Shown one piece after another: positions 44,924 through 53,471 of a stretch of 64,000 nt of DNA. Position 1 is the stretch's first letter; every line of letters starts with the position of its first letter. Origin of the DNA: Candidatus Tectimicrobiota bacterium. GTDB lineage: Bacteria > JACPUC01. Under the pieces are notes generated by a model. That model ran no database searches, was not told the origin of the DNA, and was given only the letters and a program-made list of their open reading frames with translations. Position numbers and translations under genes: made by a program. Where the stretch lies: positions 62,001 to 126,000 of the forward strand of contig JACPUC010000001.1 in assembly GCA_016192455.1 (NCBI GenBank). Direction: 5' to 3'.

Positions 44924-47359
44924 TCAATGCTTGCCGTTGCCGCCATTCTTGCCGGACCGCTCATCGCGGCGCTTCTGTTCGAGGGCTTTCAGCACTTTCT
45001 CCGGCGTGATCGGCAGCTCGCGGATGCGCACGCCGAGGGCGTCGGCGACGGCATTTGCGATCGAGGCGAGCATGCCGGCAACGACCCCCTCGCCCACCTC
45101 CTTGGCCCCGAACGGCCCCTTCGGATCATAGGTGTGGATCAGCTCGTTGACCACCTCCGGGGTGTCGGAGATGGTGGGGAAGGCGTAGCTCAAGAACGAC
45201 GGGTTGAAGAGCTGCCCGTCGTGCAGTTCGATGTTCTCGTGCAGCGCCTGCCCAAGCCCCATGTGCACGTTGCCGTCGATCTGCCCCTCGACGATGTTCG
45301 AGTTCAGCGGGTAGCCGCAGTCGTGCGCCGTGGTGACGCGCAGCAGCTTCACCGCGCCGGTCACCGTGTTCACCTCCACCTCGGAGATTTGCGCCGCGAA
45401 GCCGTAGGCATCCGTCCAGCGCCCCTTCCCCTTGGCGAGGCTCGGGTAGCGGTTGACGCCGGGAACGGCCTTGTAGAAGCCCTTGCCGATGACCGGATCG
45501 CCCAGGGTTTCGTGGGTGATGTGCTCCACCACCTTGGCGATGGCGATGCCGTGGTTCTCCGACCCCTTGATGAAGATTTTGCCGCCGCGGGCGACGAGGT
45601 CATCCACGTGGGCTTCGAGCATCGCGGCCGCCGCCTCGAAGAGCTGGCGCTTCACCTCCGCGGCCGCGGCGCGCACGGCGTTGCCGGTGACGAAGGCGCC
45701 GCCGCTGAGGAAGCTCCCCATGTCGATGGTCGTCGTCTCGGTGTCGTTGGCGTGCACGTGGATGTCATCGAGGCTGACGCCGAGCTCCTCCGCGGCCACC
45801 TGGGCCAGCGTCGTCTCGGCTCCTTGCCCCATCTCCGTGACGCCGGTGATGAGCGTCGCCTTGCCGTCATCGTGCATCTTGATGATCGCCGCCGAGGCGA
45901 AGGGGTAGTATGGCGCGCCGGAGAACATCGAGCAGACGGAGAGGCCGATGCCGCGCTTCGTCACCGCCGTGCTCGCGGCCGGCGCCAGGCGGGCGCCGCG
46001 GCTGGCCTGGCGCTGCGCCCACCAGTCCGCCCGCGTCGTCGCCCGGTTGATGGCGTCGGTGAGGCCGCAGCTATTCAGCGGATCGCCGTTCCACAGCACG
46101 TCCCCGGTCTGGTGGGCGTTCAGGCGCATGAGATCAGCGGTGTCGATGCCCATGGCCACCGCCGCCTCGTCGAAGAGGGAGTCCATGGCGTAGCGGATTT
46201 GGGGCGCCCCGTGGCCGCGCTGGGCGCCGCGGATGGGGTGGTTCGTGTACACCGAGTAGCCCTTGTAGCGGTAGTGCTCGATGCGATAGCAGGGGATGTT
46301 GTAGGCGTGTCCCAGGAAGATGACGATGGCCCCCGTGCCGCGATAGGCGCCGTTATCGACGATGAACTTCGTGTCCAGGCAGTGCAGCTTGTAGTCCTTC
46401 GTGAAGCCCATCTTCAGGTAGCTGATGGTGGGATGGCGCTGGCGCGTCGTGGTGAAGACCTCTTCGCGGGTGCACTCAAAGCGCACCGGCTTGTGGGTGC
46501 GGCGGCTGAGCTCGGCGGCGCAGAACTCGTACGGGAAGACATCCATCTTGCCGCCGAAGGCGCCCCCCACGTAGCTCTTCTGGATGCGCAGGCGGCTCTG
46601 GTCGATGCCGAGGCAGCGCGCCAGAATGTAGCGCTTGTAGAAGATGCCCATGTTCGCCAGCCACATGTTGAGCTTGCCGGTGGCGTCGTAGTGGGCGATG
46701 GCGGCGTGCGGCTCCATGGCGCAGTGGGCCACGGCGGGCGTCTCGTAGCGCCCCTCGAAGATGTAGGCGCACTCGCCCCAGCCGCGCTCGATGTCGCCCC
46801 ACTCCATGTCGGACTGGCCGCTCAGGTTGACGTGGTCGTAGGTGGCGGTGCTGCTGCGCGTCTTCTTGGCGCCCCACTCCTCCCAGGCCGAGGTGGAGGC
46901 GTACTGGGCGGGGTGGATGATCGGCGCTCCCTCCTTCATCGCCTCTTCGGGATCGAACACCCCCGGCAGCACCTCGTACTCGACGTCGATGAGCTCGAGG
47001 GCCTCGAGCGCCGTGTCCTCGTCGATCGCCGCCACGGCGGCCACCTCGTCGCCGATGTAGCGCACCTTATCGGTCTTCAAGGGCGGCTCGTCGGCGGGGT
47101 AGCGCGGCGTGTCGACGAAGGAAATCTTCACGTCGCCGAGGTCGTGGCCGGTGATGACGGCCTTCACCCCCGGCAGCCGCTTCGCCCGGCTGGTGTCGAT
47201 GTTGAGAATCTTCGCATGCGGATGCGGGCTGCGCAGGATCATGCCGGTCAAGGTGCCCGGCAGATCGATGTCGACGGTGAACTTGGCATCGCCATTCGCC
47301 TTGATGATGCCATCTACCCGTGGCAATGGTTTTCCAACCACTGCGAGGTTCTCTATCAT
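44924..47359 (-). CDS. Xanthine dehydrogenase family molybdopterin-binding subunit
   Basis: This is an 811-residue large subunit with the N-terminal a/b hammerhead (VDGIIKANGDAKFTVDIDLP, GMILRSPHPHAKIL) and molybdopterin domains: SYVGGAFGGKMD, RGAQRGHGAPQ, TEMGQGAETTLAQVAAEELG and the catalytic Glu in GAKEVGEG near the C-terminus. GGGGGA precedes the start at 47359. The family hydroxylates N-heterocycles, purines or aldehydes or, as in 4-hydroxybenzoyl-CoA reductase, removes a phenolic OH. The FAD and 2Fe-2S subunits that normally accompany it are not in the neighbourhood. The substrate cannot be named. Confidence 0.93.
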   Translation of the reverse strand: MIENLAVVGKPLPRVDGIIKANGDAKFTVDIDLPGTLTGMILRSPHPHAKILNIDTSRAKRLPGVKAVITGHDLGDVKISFVDTPRYPADEPPLKTDKVRYIGDEVAAVAAIDEDTALEALELIDVEYEVLPGVFDPEEAMKEGAPIIHPAQYASTSAWEEWGAKKTRSSTATYDHVNLSGQSDMEWGDIERGWGECAYIFEGRYETPAVAHCAMEPHAAIAHYDATGKLNMWLANMGIFYKRYILARCLGIDQSRLRIQKSYVGGAFGGKMDVFPYEFCAAELSRRTHKPVRFECTREEVFTTTRQRHPTISYLKMGFTKDYKLHCLDTKFIVDNGAYRGTGAIVIFLGHAYNIPCYRIEHYRYKGYSVYTNHPIRGAQRGHGAPQIRYAMDSLFDEAAVAMGIDTADLMRLNAHQTGDVLWNGDPLNSCGLTDAINRATTRADWWAQRQASRGARLAPAASTAVTKRGIGLSVCSMFSGAPYYPFASAAIIKMHDDGKATLITGVTEMGQGAETTLAQVAAEELGVSLDDIHVHANDTETTTIDMGSFLSGGAFVTGNAVRAAAAEVKRQLFEAAAAMLEAHVDDLVARGGKIFIKGSENHGIAIAKVVEHITHETLGDPVIGKGFYKAVPGVNRYPSLAKGKGRWTDAYGFAAQISEVEVNTVTGAVKLLRVTTAHDCGYPLNSNIVEGQIDGNVHMGLGQALHENIELHDGQLFNPSFLSYAFPTISDTPEVVNELIHTYDPKGPFGAKEVGEGVVAGMLASIANAVADALGVRIRELPITPEKVLKALEQKRRDERSGKNGGNGKH

Positions 47360-47482
47360 GAGTGGTCCCCCACTTCTCGCTCACCTGGGCCACGACGCCT
47401 GGCGCCGGCAAGGGGCCGTGGACAGGGGCGGTTTGCTGGTCGTGCGCGGTCAACATGCGTCCGTTTGACGTAAATGAATCTT

Positions 47483-47511
47483 ATTATCTACATTTCTCAC
47501 TCGGAGTGCAA
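47483..47511 (-). promoter_or_regulatory. Promoter of the molybdenum hydroxylase gene
   Basis: The minus strand reads TTGCAC (47511-47506), 17 bases, GATAAT (47488-47483), in a strikingly A/T-rich patch about 115 bases before the start. Confidence 0.6.
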
Positions 47512-47775
47512 TGAAAAGTGGCGCGGCCCCCTCGTCATCAGGCCTCCCTCCGCCAGCAGGGCCCATTGCGCAGGGCCGAGCGTCAGCCCCCCTGGGCCAA
47601 ACTGCTCACTCCCTCCCTGGACTACCCCTGCGCGGCGCAGGACAATGGGAACTCGCGGGGCGCGGGCGCGTTAAGCTGGGCGGTATATGGAGCACAAATG
47701 GAGCAGCAGTGCGTCCACGCAATGACCCCGCACGCAATGTAACCCCTTTTATTTCAATGGCGTCGGGAGATAATT
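47512..47775. other. Intergenic with short direct repeats
   Basis: This noncoding region contains two direct copies of CACGCAATG (47716-47724 and 47731-47739). No gene was recognised. Confidence 0.4.
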
Positions 47776-47808
47776 GCGTGCAAATTGCGTGCAAATTAGG
47801 TGCAAATT
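47776..47808. repeat. Three tandem 11-base repeats
   Basis: GCGTGCAAATT occurs at 47776-47786 and 47787-47797 and, with two changes (AGGTGCAAATT), at 47798-47808. The array is A/T-richer than its surroundings and could be a helically phased protein-binding site. Confidence 0.8.
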
Positions 47809-47820
47809 GCCGGAACCACG

Positions 47821-48000
47821 TCACCGCTCCCCCTCCGCCGGTGTCGGCAGGGTGGTGCTGATGACGTAGCGGCAGCCGTGCTTCCCGGGCAGGCTTTCGA
47901 GCTGCCGCACGATCGCCGCCGCCTCCTCCCGCGTGTAGAAGAGGCCGACGGTGCTGCGCTCACCGTGCGGGCGCACCTCGGTGACGTAGAACTGAGTCAT
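47821..48000 (-). CDS. Small 59-residue protein, function unknown
   Basis: The ATG at 48000 opens MTQFYVTEVRPHGERSTVGL and continues with YTREEAAAIVRQLESLPG and a CRYVISTTL strand; the predicted fold is beta-alpha-beta. Codon use and the helical middle part look like a real protein, and GGAG lies upstream. It directly follows the double 4Fe-4S gene on the same strand with a 52-base gap, so the two are probably cotranscribed. No family was recognised. Confidence 0.65.
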   Translation of the reverse strand: MTQFYVTEVRPHGERSTVGLFYTREEAAAIVRQLESLPGKHGCRYVISTTLPTPAEGER

Positions 48001-48052
48001 GCTGCCGCCGCTCCGCTCTCGCCTCCCGGCCGTGGCGCCGGCGCAAGGCCGC

Positions 48053-48970
48053 CTACGACTTCGGCGTGCCGTAGCCGAGCTGGCGCTGCTGCTTCATGAA
48101 CGCCTTGTACGTCTCCGCGTAGGGTCTGGCGTTGAAGGGGCAGACATCCACGCAGAGGTGGCAGTACTCCTTGCGTAGGCGGGAGTACGGGTAGCACTTC
48201 TCGAGGTCGGTGAGCCAGCGCTTCACGCCGTCGGTGAGCACGTACTCGTTCGGGATCGCGTCGCCCGGGCAGTTCTTCATGCAGATGGTGCAGTGCAGGC
48301 AGAACTCCTGCACACCGAAGCTGCGCGGTTGATCCTCCGCCAGCGGCATGGTGGTGGTGACGAAGCTGGGCCGAAAGCCCGCGGCATATTGCTCAGTGAT
48401 GAGGCTGCCGTGCTTGCCCAGCTCCCCGAAGCCGGCATGGTGGAAGACGGGGATCGCCTGCACGCAGCTTCCGCCGTTGTGGTGCGCCAGGGCGGGGTAG
48501 CCGAGGTGGCGCACGAAGGCGGCGAGGCGGGTGGCGATGTCCGAGACCTCGGCGTAGACCCGCATCGCCTCCTCTTCCACCGCCGCGTAGCCCTCGATGA
48601 CCACGTCGTACGCTTCGTGGACGACCGTCGCGACGACAAAGTCGTGCGGCAGGTCCACCCCCAGGTCAATCATTGCCGGCCGCAGGCGGCAGATGCCCAC
48701 CAGGTCGGCGCCCAGCTCCGTTGCCGTCGCCTTGATGAGCCGCGCCAGGGCGACCGGATCGTCGGCGGCCACCCCGTCAGGGAAGACGGGACTGGGGTTG
48801 ACCGCACCATCCCGATGCTTGCCGTTCTCCAGCCAGCGGTTGACGTAGGCCATCACCTGGGGAGACCGCGCCGCGAACTGCGGACTCTCCCCCAACCCCA
48901 TGGCGCGCACCATGGACGCCAGGAGCGGATCGGCCATGCCCTGCAAACGCCGCGGCGTGGTCCCCTGCAT
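48053..48970 (-). CDS. Double 4Fe-4S protein related to RdhA/QueG
   Basis: This is a 305-residue protein. The start at 48970 (MQGTTPRRL) has GGGGGAC upstream. The first half resembles the nitroreductase-like/cobalamin-binding region of reductive dehalogenases and epoxyqueuosine reductase (LGADLVGICRL, RLAAFVRHLGYPA, GELGKHGSLITEQYAAGFRP). Two 4Fe-4S motifs follow: CLHCTICMKNCPGDAIP and CHLCVDVCPFNA. There is no Tat signal, so it is cytoplasmic. It may be a corrinoid-dependent reductase, but neither substrate nor cobalamin binding can be proven from the sequence. A small gene follows it. Confidence 0.88.
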   Translation of the reverse strand: MQGTTPRRLQGMADPLLASMVRAMGLGESPQFAARSPQVMAYVNRWLENGKHRDGAVNPSPVFPDGVAADDPVALARLIKATATELGADLVGICRLRPAMIDLGVDLPHDFVVATVVHEAYDVVIEGYAAVEEEAMRVYAEVSDIATRLAAFVRHLGYPALAHHNGGSCVQAIPVFHHAGFGELGKHGSLITEQYAAGFRPSFVTTTMPLAEDQPRSFGVQEFCLHCTICMKNCPGDAIPNEYVLTDGVKRWLTDLEKCYPYSRLRKEYCHLCVDVCPFNARPYAETYKAFMKQQRQLGYGTPKS

Positions 48971-49380
48971 GATCGTCCCCCGGAAGCCGTTATCCCCGGC
49001 CCGACGCCGCGACGTGCGCGCCTCGTCTCTCCGCGTGGGCATCCCCACGGAATCGCGCCTGCCGTCTCAGCAGCGATGCGCCGCCGGGGCGCGCTCCTAC
49101 TCTACCAAAAGACCCGCCCCTCGCACAATGGCTCGGCAGGCGGGCGCGGGCCTGGCGCGTCGGGCGATGAAGCAGCGACGCGGAGAGTTGATTTGCCTCT
49201 CTGATTCTGCTAGTTCTCGACCGACTCCTGCGCGTGGGGGCAGGCAGAATTTTCAGTGCGCCGGAAGCCAAGGCAGGCAACCGCCGTAACGTCGTGGAAC
49301 ACCTGCGCGGTCTTCTCCAGGACGGCGCCCCGCCGCGGCAACGCGTCGAAGCCCATCCCCGCTCCATCTCCTCGCTGCCT
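48971..49380. other. Divergent intergenic region before livH
   Basis: These 410 bases separate the divergent RdhA/QueG-like and livH genes. The livH frame is open upstream but low complexity. Weak promoter-like boxes are present on both strands (for example TTGATT near 49190), none convincing. Confidence 0.4.
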
Positions 49381-50268
49381 ATGTTCCTCCAGCAGCTTAT
49401 CAACGGCCTGACGCTCGGTGGCGTCTACGCCCTCATCGCGGTGGGCTACACGATGGTCTACGGGGTCATCCAGCTCATCAACTTCGCCCATGGCGAAATC
49501 TACATGTTCGGGGCGTTCCTCGCCTACACCTTCGCGGGAACGCTGGGGGTGCCGTTCTACCTCGCCATGGTCCTGAGCATGCTCTGCTGCGCCGGCCTCG
49601 GCATGCTCATCGACCTCGTCGCCTACCGGCCCTTGCGGCTGGCTCCGCGCCTCGCCGCCCTCATCACGGCGATCGGCGTCTCGCTCTTCCTGCAAAACTT
49701 GGCACGCATCCTCTGGGGGGCTCAGAACAAACCCTTTCCCCATGCAGCGGTGCCCGCCTACCTGCACGAAACCGCCCTGCGCTTCGCCGGCGTCACGGTG
49801 AGCTACCTGCAGCTTTTCATGTTCGCGGTCACCCTCGCTATGATGGCGTCCCTCCACTTCATCATCACGCGGACGCGCTACGGCAAAGCGATGCGCGCCT
49901 GCGCCCAGGACCGCGTGGCCGCCTACCTCATGGGGATCGACATGGACCGCATCGTCACGGCCACCTTCGCCCTCGGCTCGGCGATGGGGGCCGTGGCCGG
50001 GGTTCTCGTCGGCGTTTACTTCAACGTCATCTTCCCCACCATGGGGTACACGGCGGGCGTGAAAGCCTTCGCAGCGGCGGTGCTGGGAGGCATCGGCAAC
50101 GTGCCGGGCGCCATGCTGGGAGGCCTGGTCCTGGGCATCGGAGAGGCCTTCGGCGCCGCCTACCTCTCCTCCCTCTACAGTCACGGCATCGCCTATGCCA
50201 TCATGATCCTCGTCATCGTCCTGCGCCCGTACGGGCTGCTGGGCAAACGAGAGGGCGTGAAGTCGTGA
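49381..50268 (+). CDS. livH: Branched-chain amino acid ABC transporter permease LivH
   Basis: This 295-residue polytopic inner-membrane protein starts MFLQQLINGLTLGGVYALIA, the standard LivH N-terminus, so ATG 49381 is chosen although its ribosome site is poor. Other family segments are GVIQLINFAHGEIYMFGAFL, LRLAPRLAALITAIGVSLFL, RACAQDRVAAYLMGID and KAFAAAVLGGIGNVPGAMLG. It forms the pore with LivM. No binding protein gene is linked. The stop overlaps a GTG in the livM frame. Confidence 0.96.
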   Translation: MFLQQLINGLTLGGVYALIAVGYTMVYGVIQLINFAHGEIYMFGAFLAYTFAGTLGVPFYLAMVLSMLCCAGLGMLIDLVAYRPLRLAPRLAALITAIGVSLFLQNLARILWGAQNKPFPHAAVPAYLHETALRFAGVTVSYLQLFMFAVTLAMMASLHFIITRTRYGKAMRACAQDRVAAYLMGIDMDRIVTATFALGSAMGAVAGVLVGVYFNVIFPTMGYTAGVKAFAAAVLGGIGNVPGAMLGGLVLGIGEAFGAAYLSSLYSHGIAYAIMILVIVLRPYGLLGKREGVKS

Positions 50269-50340
50269 TTGTTCATGGGGGGTCATTGATCCCCCACCTG
50301 CCTACCGCCCCAGCGAGGCAGGCAAGCACCCCCTCCTTAC

Positions 50341-50359
50341 GCGAGTGCTACGCACTCGC
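50341..50359. repeat. Perfect hairpin inside the livH-livM junction
   Basis: GCGAGTGC and GCACTCGC form an 8-base perfect stem with a three-base loop. It is embedded in a longer palindromic element (CACCCCCTCC on the left, GGGGGTGGGG on the right, about 50327-50369). It lies in 176 bases that are unusual for a livHM junction. Confidence 0.8.
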
Positions 50360-50444
50360 GGGGGTGGGGCCCATGGCACGACAATTGGGGCAGCGCTTCC
50401 TCGCCCCCACCCGTGGCTCGGGCAGAGGGACATGGGCATCAACG

Positions 50445-51533
50445 ATGCAAGCTGAACGGTTGCGAGGCGAGGAGGCGCGGCGGCTGGCCCCCCTGCGGCG
50501 CGGCTGGGCGGCGCTGCGCGCCGGGCAAGAGCGCCATCGCCCGGCGGTCCTCTCCCTGCTCGTGCTGGCGGCATGCCTGCTGCCGTGGAGCCCCCTCGGC
50601 ACCCCCTTCGTGGTCCACGTCGCCATTCTCGTCATGCTCTACATGGTGCTGGCGCTCGGCCTCAACGTGGTGCCCGGCTTCACCGGCCTGCTCGATCTCG
50701 GCTTCGTCGGCTTCTACGGCATCGGCGCCTACACGGCCGGCCTTCTCACCCTGCGTTTCGCCGGCGCCGACGGCTGGACCGGCTGGCTCGGCAGCTTCTG
50801 GGTGATCCTGCCACTGGCGGCGCTGCACGGCGCCCTCTGGGGCGTCCTCCTCGGGGCCCCGACGCTGCGCCTCACCGGCGACTATTTCGCCATCGTCACC
50901 TTCGGCTTCTCCGAGCTCGTGGTGCTCATCATCACCAACGAGGTGTGGCTGACGCGCGGGCCGATGGGCCTCCCCGGCATCGCGCCGCCGAGCCTCGGCG
51001 GCTACGTGTTTGGCAGCAACCTGTCGATGTACTACCTCATCCTCGGCATGGTCTGTTTCACGGTGCTCGTCATGCACCGCCTGGCCGAGTCGCGCCTGGG
51101 GCGCGCCTGGTTCGCCATCCGCGAGGACCAGGTGGCGGCCCAGACGTGCGGCATCAACCTCTTGACCTACAAGGTCATCGCCTTCGCCATCAGTGCAGCC
51201 TTTGGCGCCATGGCGGGCTCCTTCTTCGCGCGCTGGATTCAGTTCATCAGTCCAAACATGTTCAAGTTCTGGGAGTCGATCTTCATCCTCTGCATGATCG
51301 TGCTGGGCGGCATGGGGGGCATCGTCGGGACGATGCTCGGGGCCGCCCTGCTCATCACGCTCTCCGAGGTGCTGCGGGTGGTGCTGCCGCCGGCCCTCGT
51401 GGGAGCGCGCTTCCTGCTCTTCGGGCTGATCCTCGTGCTCCTCATGCGCTACCGGCCCGGCGGCCTGGTGCCGAGCGCCCAACCGCCACGGGGGCGGCGC
51501 GTCGCCCGCGGGCGGCGGGGGGAGGCGCTGTGA
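50445..51533 (+). CDS. livM: Branched-chain amino acid ABC transporter permease LivM
   Basis: This 362-residue polytopic protein has the LivM core: GLNVVPGFTGLLDLGFVGFYGIGAYTAGLL in sequence order, LRLTGDYFAIVTFGFSELV, RGPMGLPGI and REDQVAAQTCGINLLTYKVIAFAISA. The start is uncertain. ATG 50445 gives a normal N-terminus, while GTG 50265, which overlaps the livH stop, would add 60 residues encoded by a hairpin-bearing insertion. The stop overlaps livG as GTGA. Confidence 0.94.
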   Translation: MQAERLRGEEARRLAPLRRGWAALRAGQERHRPAVLSLLVLAACLLPWSPLGTPFVVHVAILVMLYMVLALGLNVVPGFTGLLDLGFVGFYGIGAYTAGLLTLRFAGADGWTGWLGSFWVILPLAALHGALWGVLLGAPTLRLTGDYFAIVTFGFSELVVLIITNEVWLTRGPMGLPGIAPPSLGGYVFGSNLSMYYLILGMVCFTVLVMHRLAESRLGRAWFAIREDQVAAQTCGINLLTYKVIAFAISAAFGAMAGSFFARWIQFISPNMFKFWESIFILCMIVLGGMGGIVGTMLGAALLITLSEVLRVVLPPALVGARFLLFGLILVLLMRYRPGGLVPSAQPPRGRRVARGRRGEAL

Positions 51534-52336
51534 GCGAGGCGGTCCTGCGCATCGACAGGCTGTCGAAGACGTTCGGCGGCGTCAAGGCCCTGGCAAACGT
51601 CACCCTCAGCATCCCGCCGGGGCGCATCTTCAGCCTCATCGGCCCGAACGGCGCCGGCAAGACCAGCCTCTTCAACTGCGTCTCCGGCCTCGAGCGCGCC
51701 AGCGCGGGTCAGGTCTTCCTCTACCGCGACGGCGCGCCGGTGCGCCTCACGGGCAAGCGGGCCGACGCCATCAGCGTCCTCGGCATCGCCCGCACCTTCC
51801 AGAATATCAGGCTGTTCAAGCAGCTCAGCGTGCTTGACAACGTCAAGATCGGCCTGCACGGGCGCACGCGCAGCGCCTTTCTGGGAGCGGTCTTGCGCAC
51901 GCCGGCGCAGCGGCGGGAGGAGGAGGAGATCGGCGAGCGCGCTCTGCAGGCGCTGCGGCTCGTGGGCCTGGAGGGGTTCCGGCGCGAGCACGCCGCCACG
52001 CTCTCCTATGGGGCGCAGCGCAGGCTGGAGATCGCGCGCGCCGTGGTCTCGCAGCCGCGCCTGCTGCTGCTGGACGAGCCGGCGGCCGGGCTGAACCCGA
52101 GCGAGACGCGCGAGCTCATGGACCTCTTGAACCGCCTCCTCGCGGGGGGTCGGGCCATCTTCCTGATCGAGCACGATATGCGGCTGGTGATGGGCATCAG
52201 CCATCGCGTCGCCGTCCTCGACCACGGCGAGAAGATCGCCGAGGGCGCTCCCGAGGAGGTGCAGCGCGACGAGCGGGTCATCGAGGCCTACCTCGGCAGG
52301 CGACGGGGAAGGAAGGGCGAAGGTGCTGGAGCTTGA
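51530..52336 (+). CDS. livG: Branched-chain amino acid ABC transporter ATPase LivG
   Basis: This 268-residue ATPase starts at GTG 51530 behind GGGGGGAGG. Walker A GPNGAGKT (residues ~39-46), the LivG-specific RTFQNIRLFKQLSVLDNV, a signature region written LSYGAQRRLEIARA, Walker B LLLLDEPAAGLNP and H-loop IEHDM are present. It energises LivHM and overlaps livM by four bases and livF by fourteen. Confidence 0.95.
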   Translation: MSEAVLRIDRLSKTFGGVKALANVTLSIPPGRIFSLIGPNGAGKTSLFNCVSGLERASAGQVFLYRDGAPVRLTGKRADAISVLGIARTFQNIRLFKQLSVLDNVKIGLHGRTRSAFLGAVLRTPAQRREEEEIGERALQALRLVGLEGFRREHAATLSYGAQRRLEIARAVVSQPRLLLLDEPAAGLNPSETRELMDLLNRLLAGGRAIFLIEHDMRLVMGISHRVAVLDHGEKIAEGAPEEVQRDERVIEAYLGRRRGRKGEGAGA

Positions 52337-53030
52337 GGGCGTGGCGGTCTCCTACGGCGAGGTGCACGCGGTGCGCGGCGTGTCGCTGCGCCTCGAAGCC
52401 GGCAGGATCGCTTGCCTGATCGGCAGGAACGGCGCCGGCAAGAGCACCATTCTCATGGCGATCTCCGGCATCGTCCCGGCGGCGGCGGGGCGCATCCTCT
52501 TCGAGGGGAAGCAGATCGACGGCCTGTCGCCGGCGGCGATCGTGCGCCGCGGCGTCTCGCAGGTCCCCGAAGGCCGGCGCGTCTTCCCCCTGCTGACGGT
52601 GCAGGAGAACCTCGAGCTGGGCGCCTTCACGCGGCGGGACCGCGGCGGCATCGCCGCGGACCTCGAGGCGGCCTACGCCGCCTTCCCCATCCTCGCCGAG
52701 CGGCGCAAGCAGGCCGCCGGCACCCTCAGCGGCGGCGAGCAGCAGATGCTCGCCATCAGCCGCGCCCTCATGGCCCGTCCCAAACTCCTCCTCCTCGACG
52801 AGCCGTCGCTCGGCCTGGCGCCGCGGATCGTCGAGCAAATCTTCGAGGCGCTGGCGGCCATCAACGGCCAGGGGACCACCCTCTTCCTCATCGAGCAGAA
52901 CGCCCAGATGGCCCTCGAGCTCGCCCACTCCGGGTACGTGCTCGAGAACGGCGTCGTCGTCCTCAGCGGCGCCAGCAAGGAGCTGCGCACCGACGACCGC
53001 GTGCGCCGCGCCTACCTCGGCGAGACGTAG
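52323..53030 (+). CDS. livF: Branched-chain amino acid ABC transporter ATPase LivF
   Basis: This 235-residue ATPase starts at GTG 52323, inside the end of livG. It has Walker A GRNGAGKST (~36-44), VPEGRRVFPLLTVQENLELG, signature LSGGEQQMLAISRAL, Walker B LLLLDEPSLGLAP and H-loop-region IEQNAQMALELA, all LivF hallmarks. It is the second ATPase of the importer. The operon then runs into a repeat cluster. Confidence 0.95.
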   Translation: MLELEGVAVSYGEVHAVRGVSLRLEAGRIACLIGRNGAGKSTILMAISGIVPAAAGRILFEGKQIDGLSPAAIVRRGVSQVPEGRRVFPLLTVQENLELGAFTRRDRGGIAADLEAAYAAFPILAERRKQAAGTLSGGEQQMLAISRALMARPKLLLLDEPSLGLAPRIVEQIFEALAAINGQGTTLFLIEQNAQMALELAHSGYVLENGVVVLSGASKELRTDDRVRRAYLGET

Positions 53031-53052
53031 GCGCGCGGAGAAAGTAGGGGGG

Positions 53053-53465
53053 AGAACCACTAATGGACACGGATGCACACGGATCGGTATCCATCGGTGT
53101 GCATCGGTGGGTTCCGACAGGCAGGAGCCTGTGCTGCGACTCTGCGATCTTTGCGCCTCTGCGGTGCAGGGGGATTCACCGCTAGAGACGCAGAGGACGC
53201 GGAGAAGGTAGGGGAGGGGCCACCGATGGAGACGGATTCGGAGGGTATCCGTGTTCATCCGTGTTCATCGGTGGTTCTTCTTCGACCGGCGCAGGAAGCC
53301 TGTCCAACAATCTCTGCGATCTCTGCGCCTCTGCGGTGCATGGGGATTGACCACGGAGACGCGGAGGACGCGGAGAAGGTAGGGGAGGGGCCACCGATGG
53401 AGACGGATTCGGAGGGTATCCGTGTTCATCGGTGGTTCTTCTTCGACCGGCAGGAAGCCTGTTCT
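53053..53465. repeat. Compound palindromic repeat cluster, locus 3
   Basis: It begins with an inverted repeat of the GGACACGGATGCACACGGAT type (53055-53113). Two near-identical direct repeats of about 170 bases follow; a block starting GAGGACGCGGAGAAGGTAGG recurs at 53193 and 53364. Each contains GCCTCTGCGGTGCA...CGCAGAGG or GCGGAGG hairpin arms and ACCGATGGAGAC...CATCGGTGGTT arms. It lies between the convergent ends of livF and the guanylyltransferase gene. It is a sequence variant of the clusters at 6.5 and 12.4 kb, without their 28-base palindrome. Confidence 0.85.
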
Positions 53466-53471
53466 ACGGCC

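Noticed and set aside
44735-47473. 912-codon plus-strand open frame
   Set aside because: It is antisense to the molybdenum hydroxylase subunit. The long frame reflects GC-rich third positions and shows no family motif.
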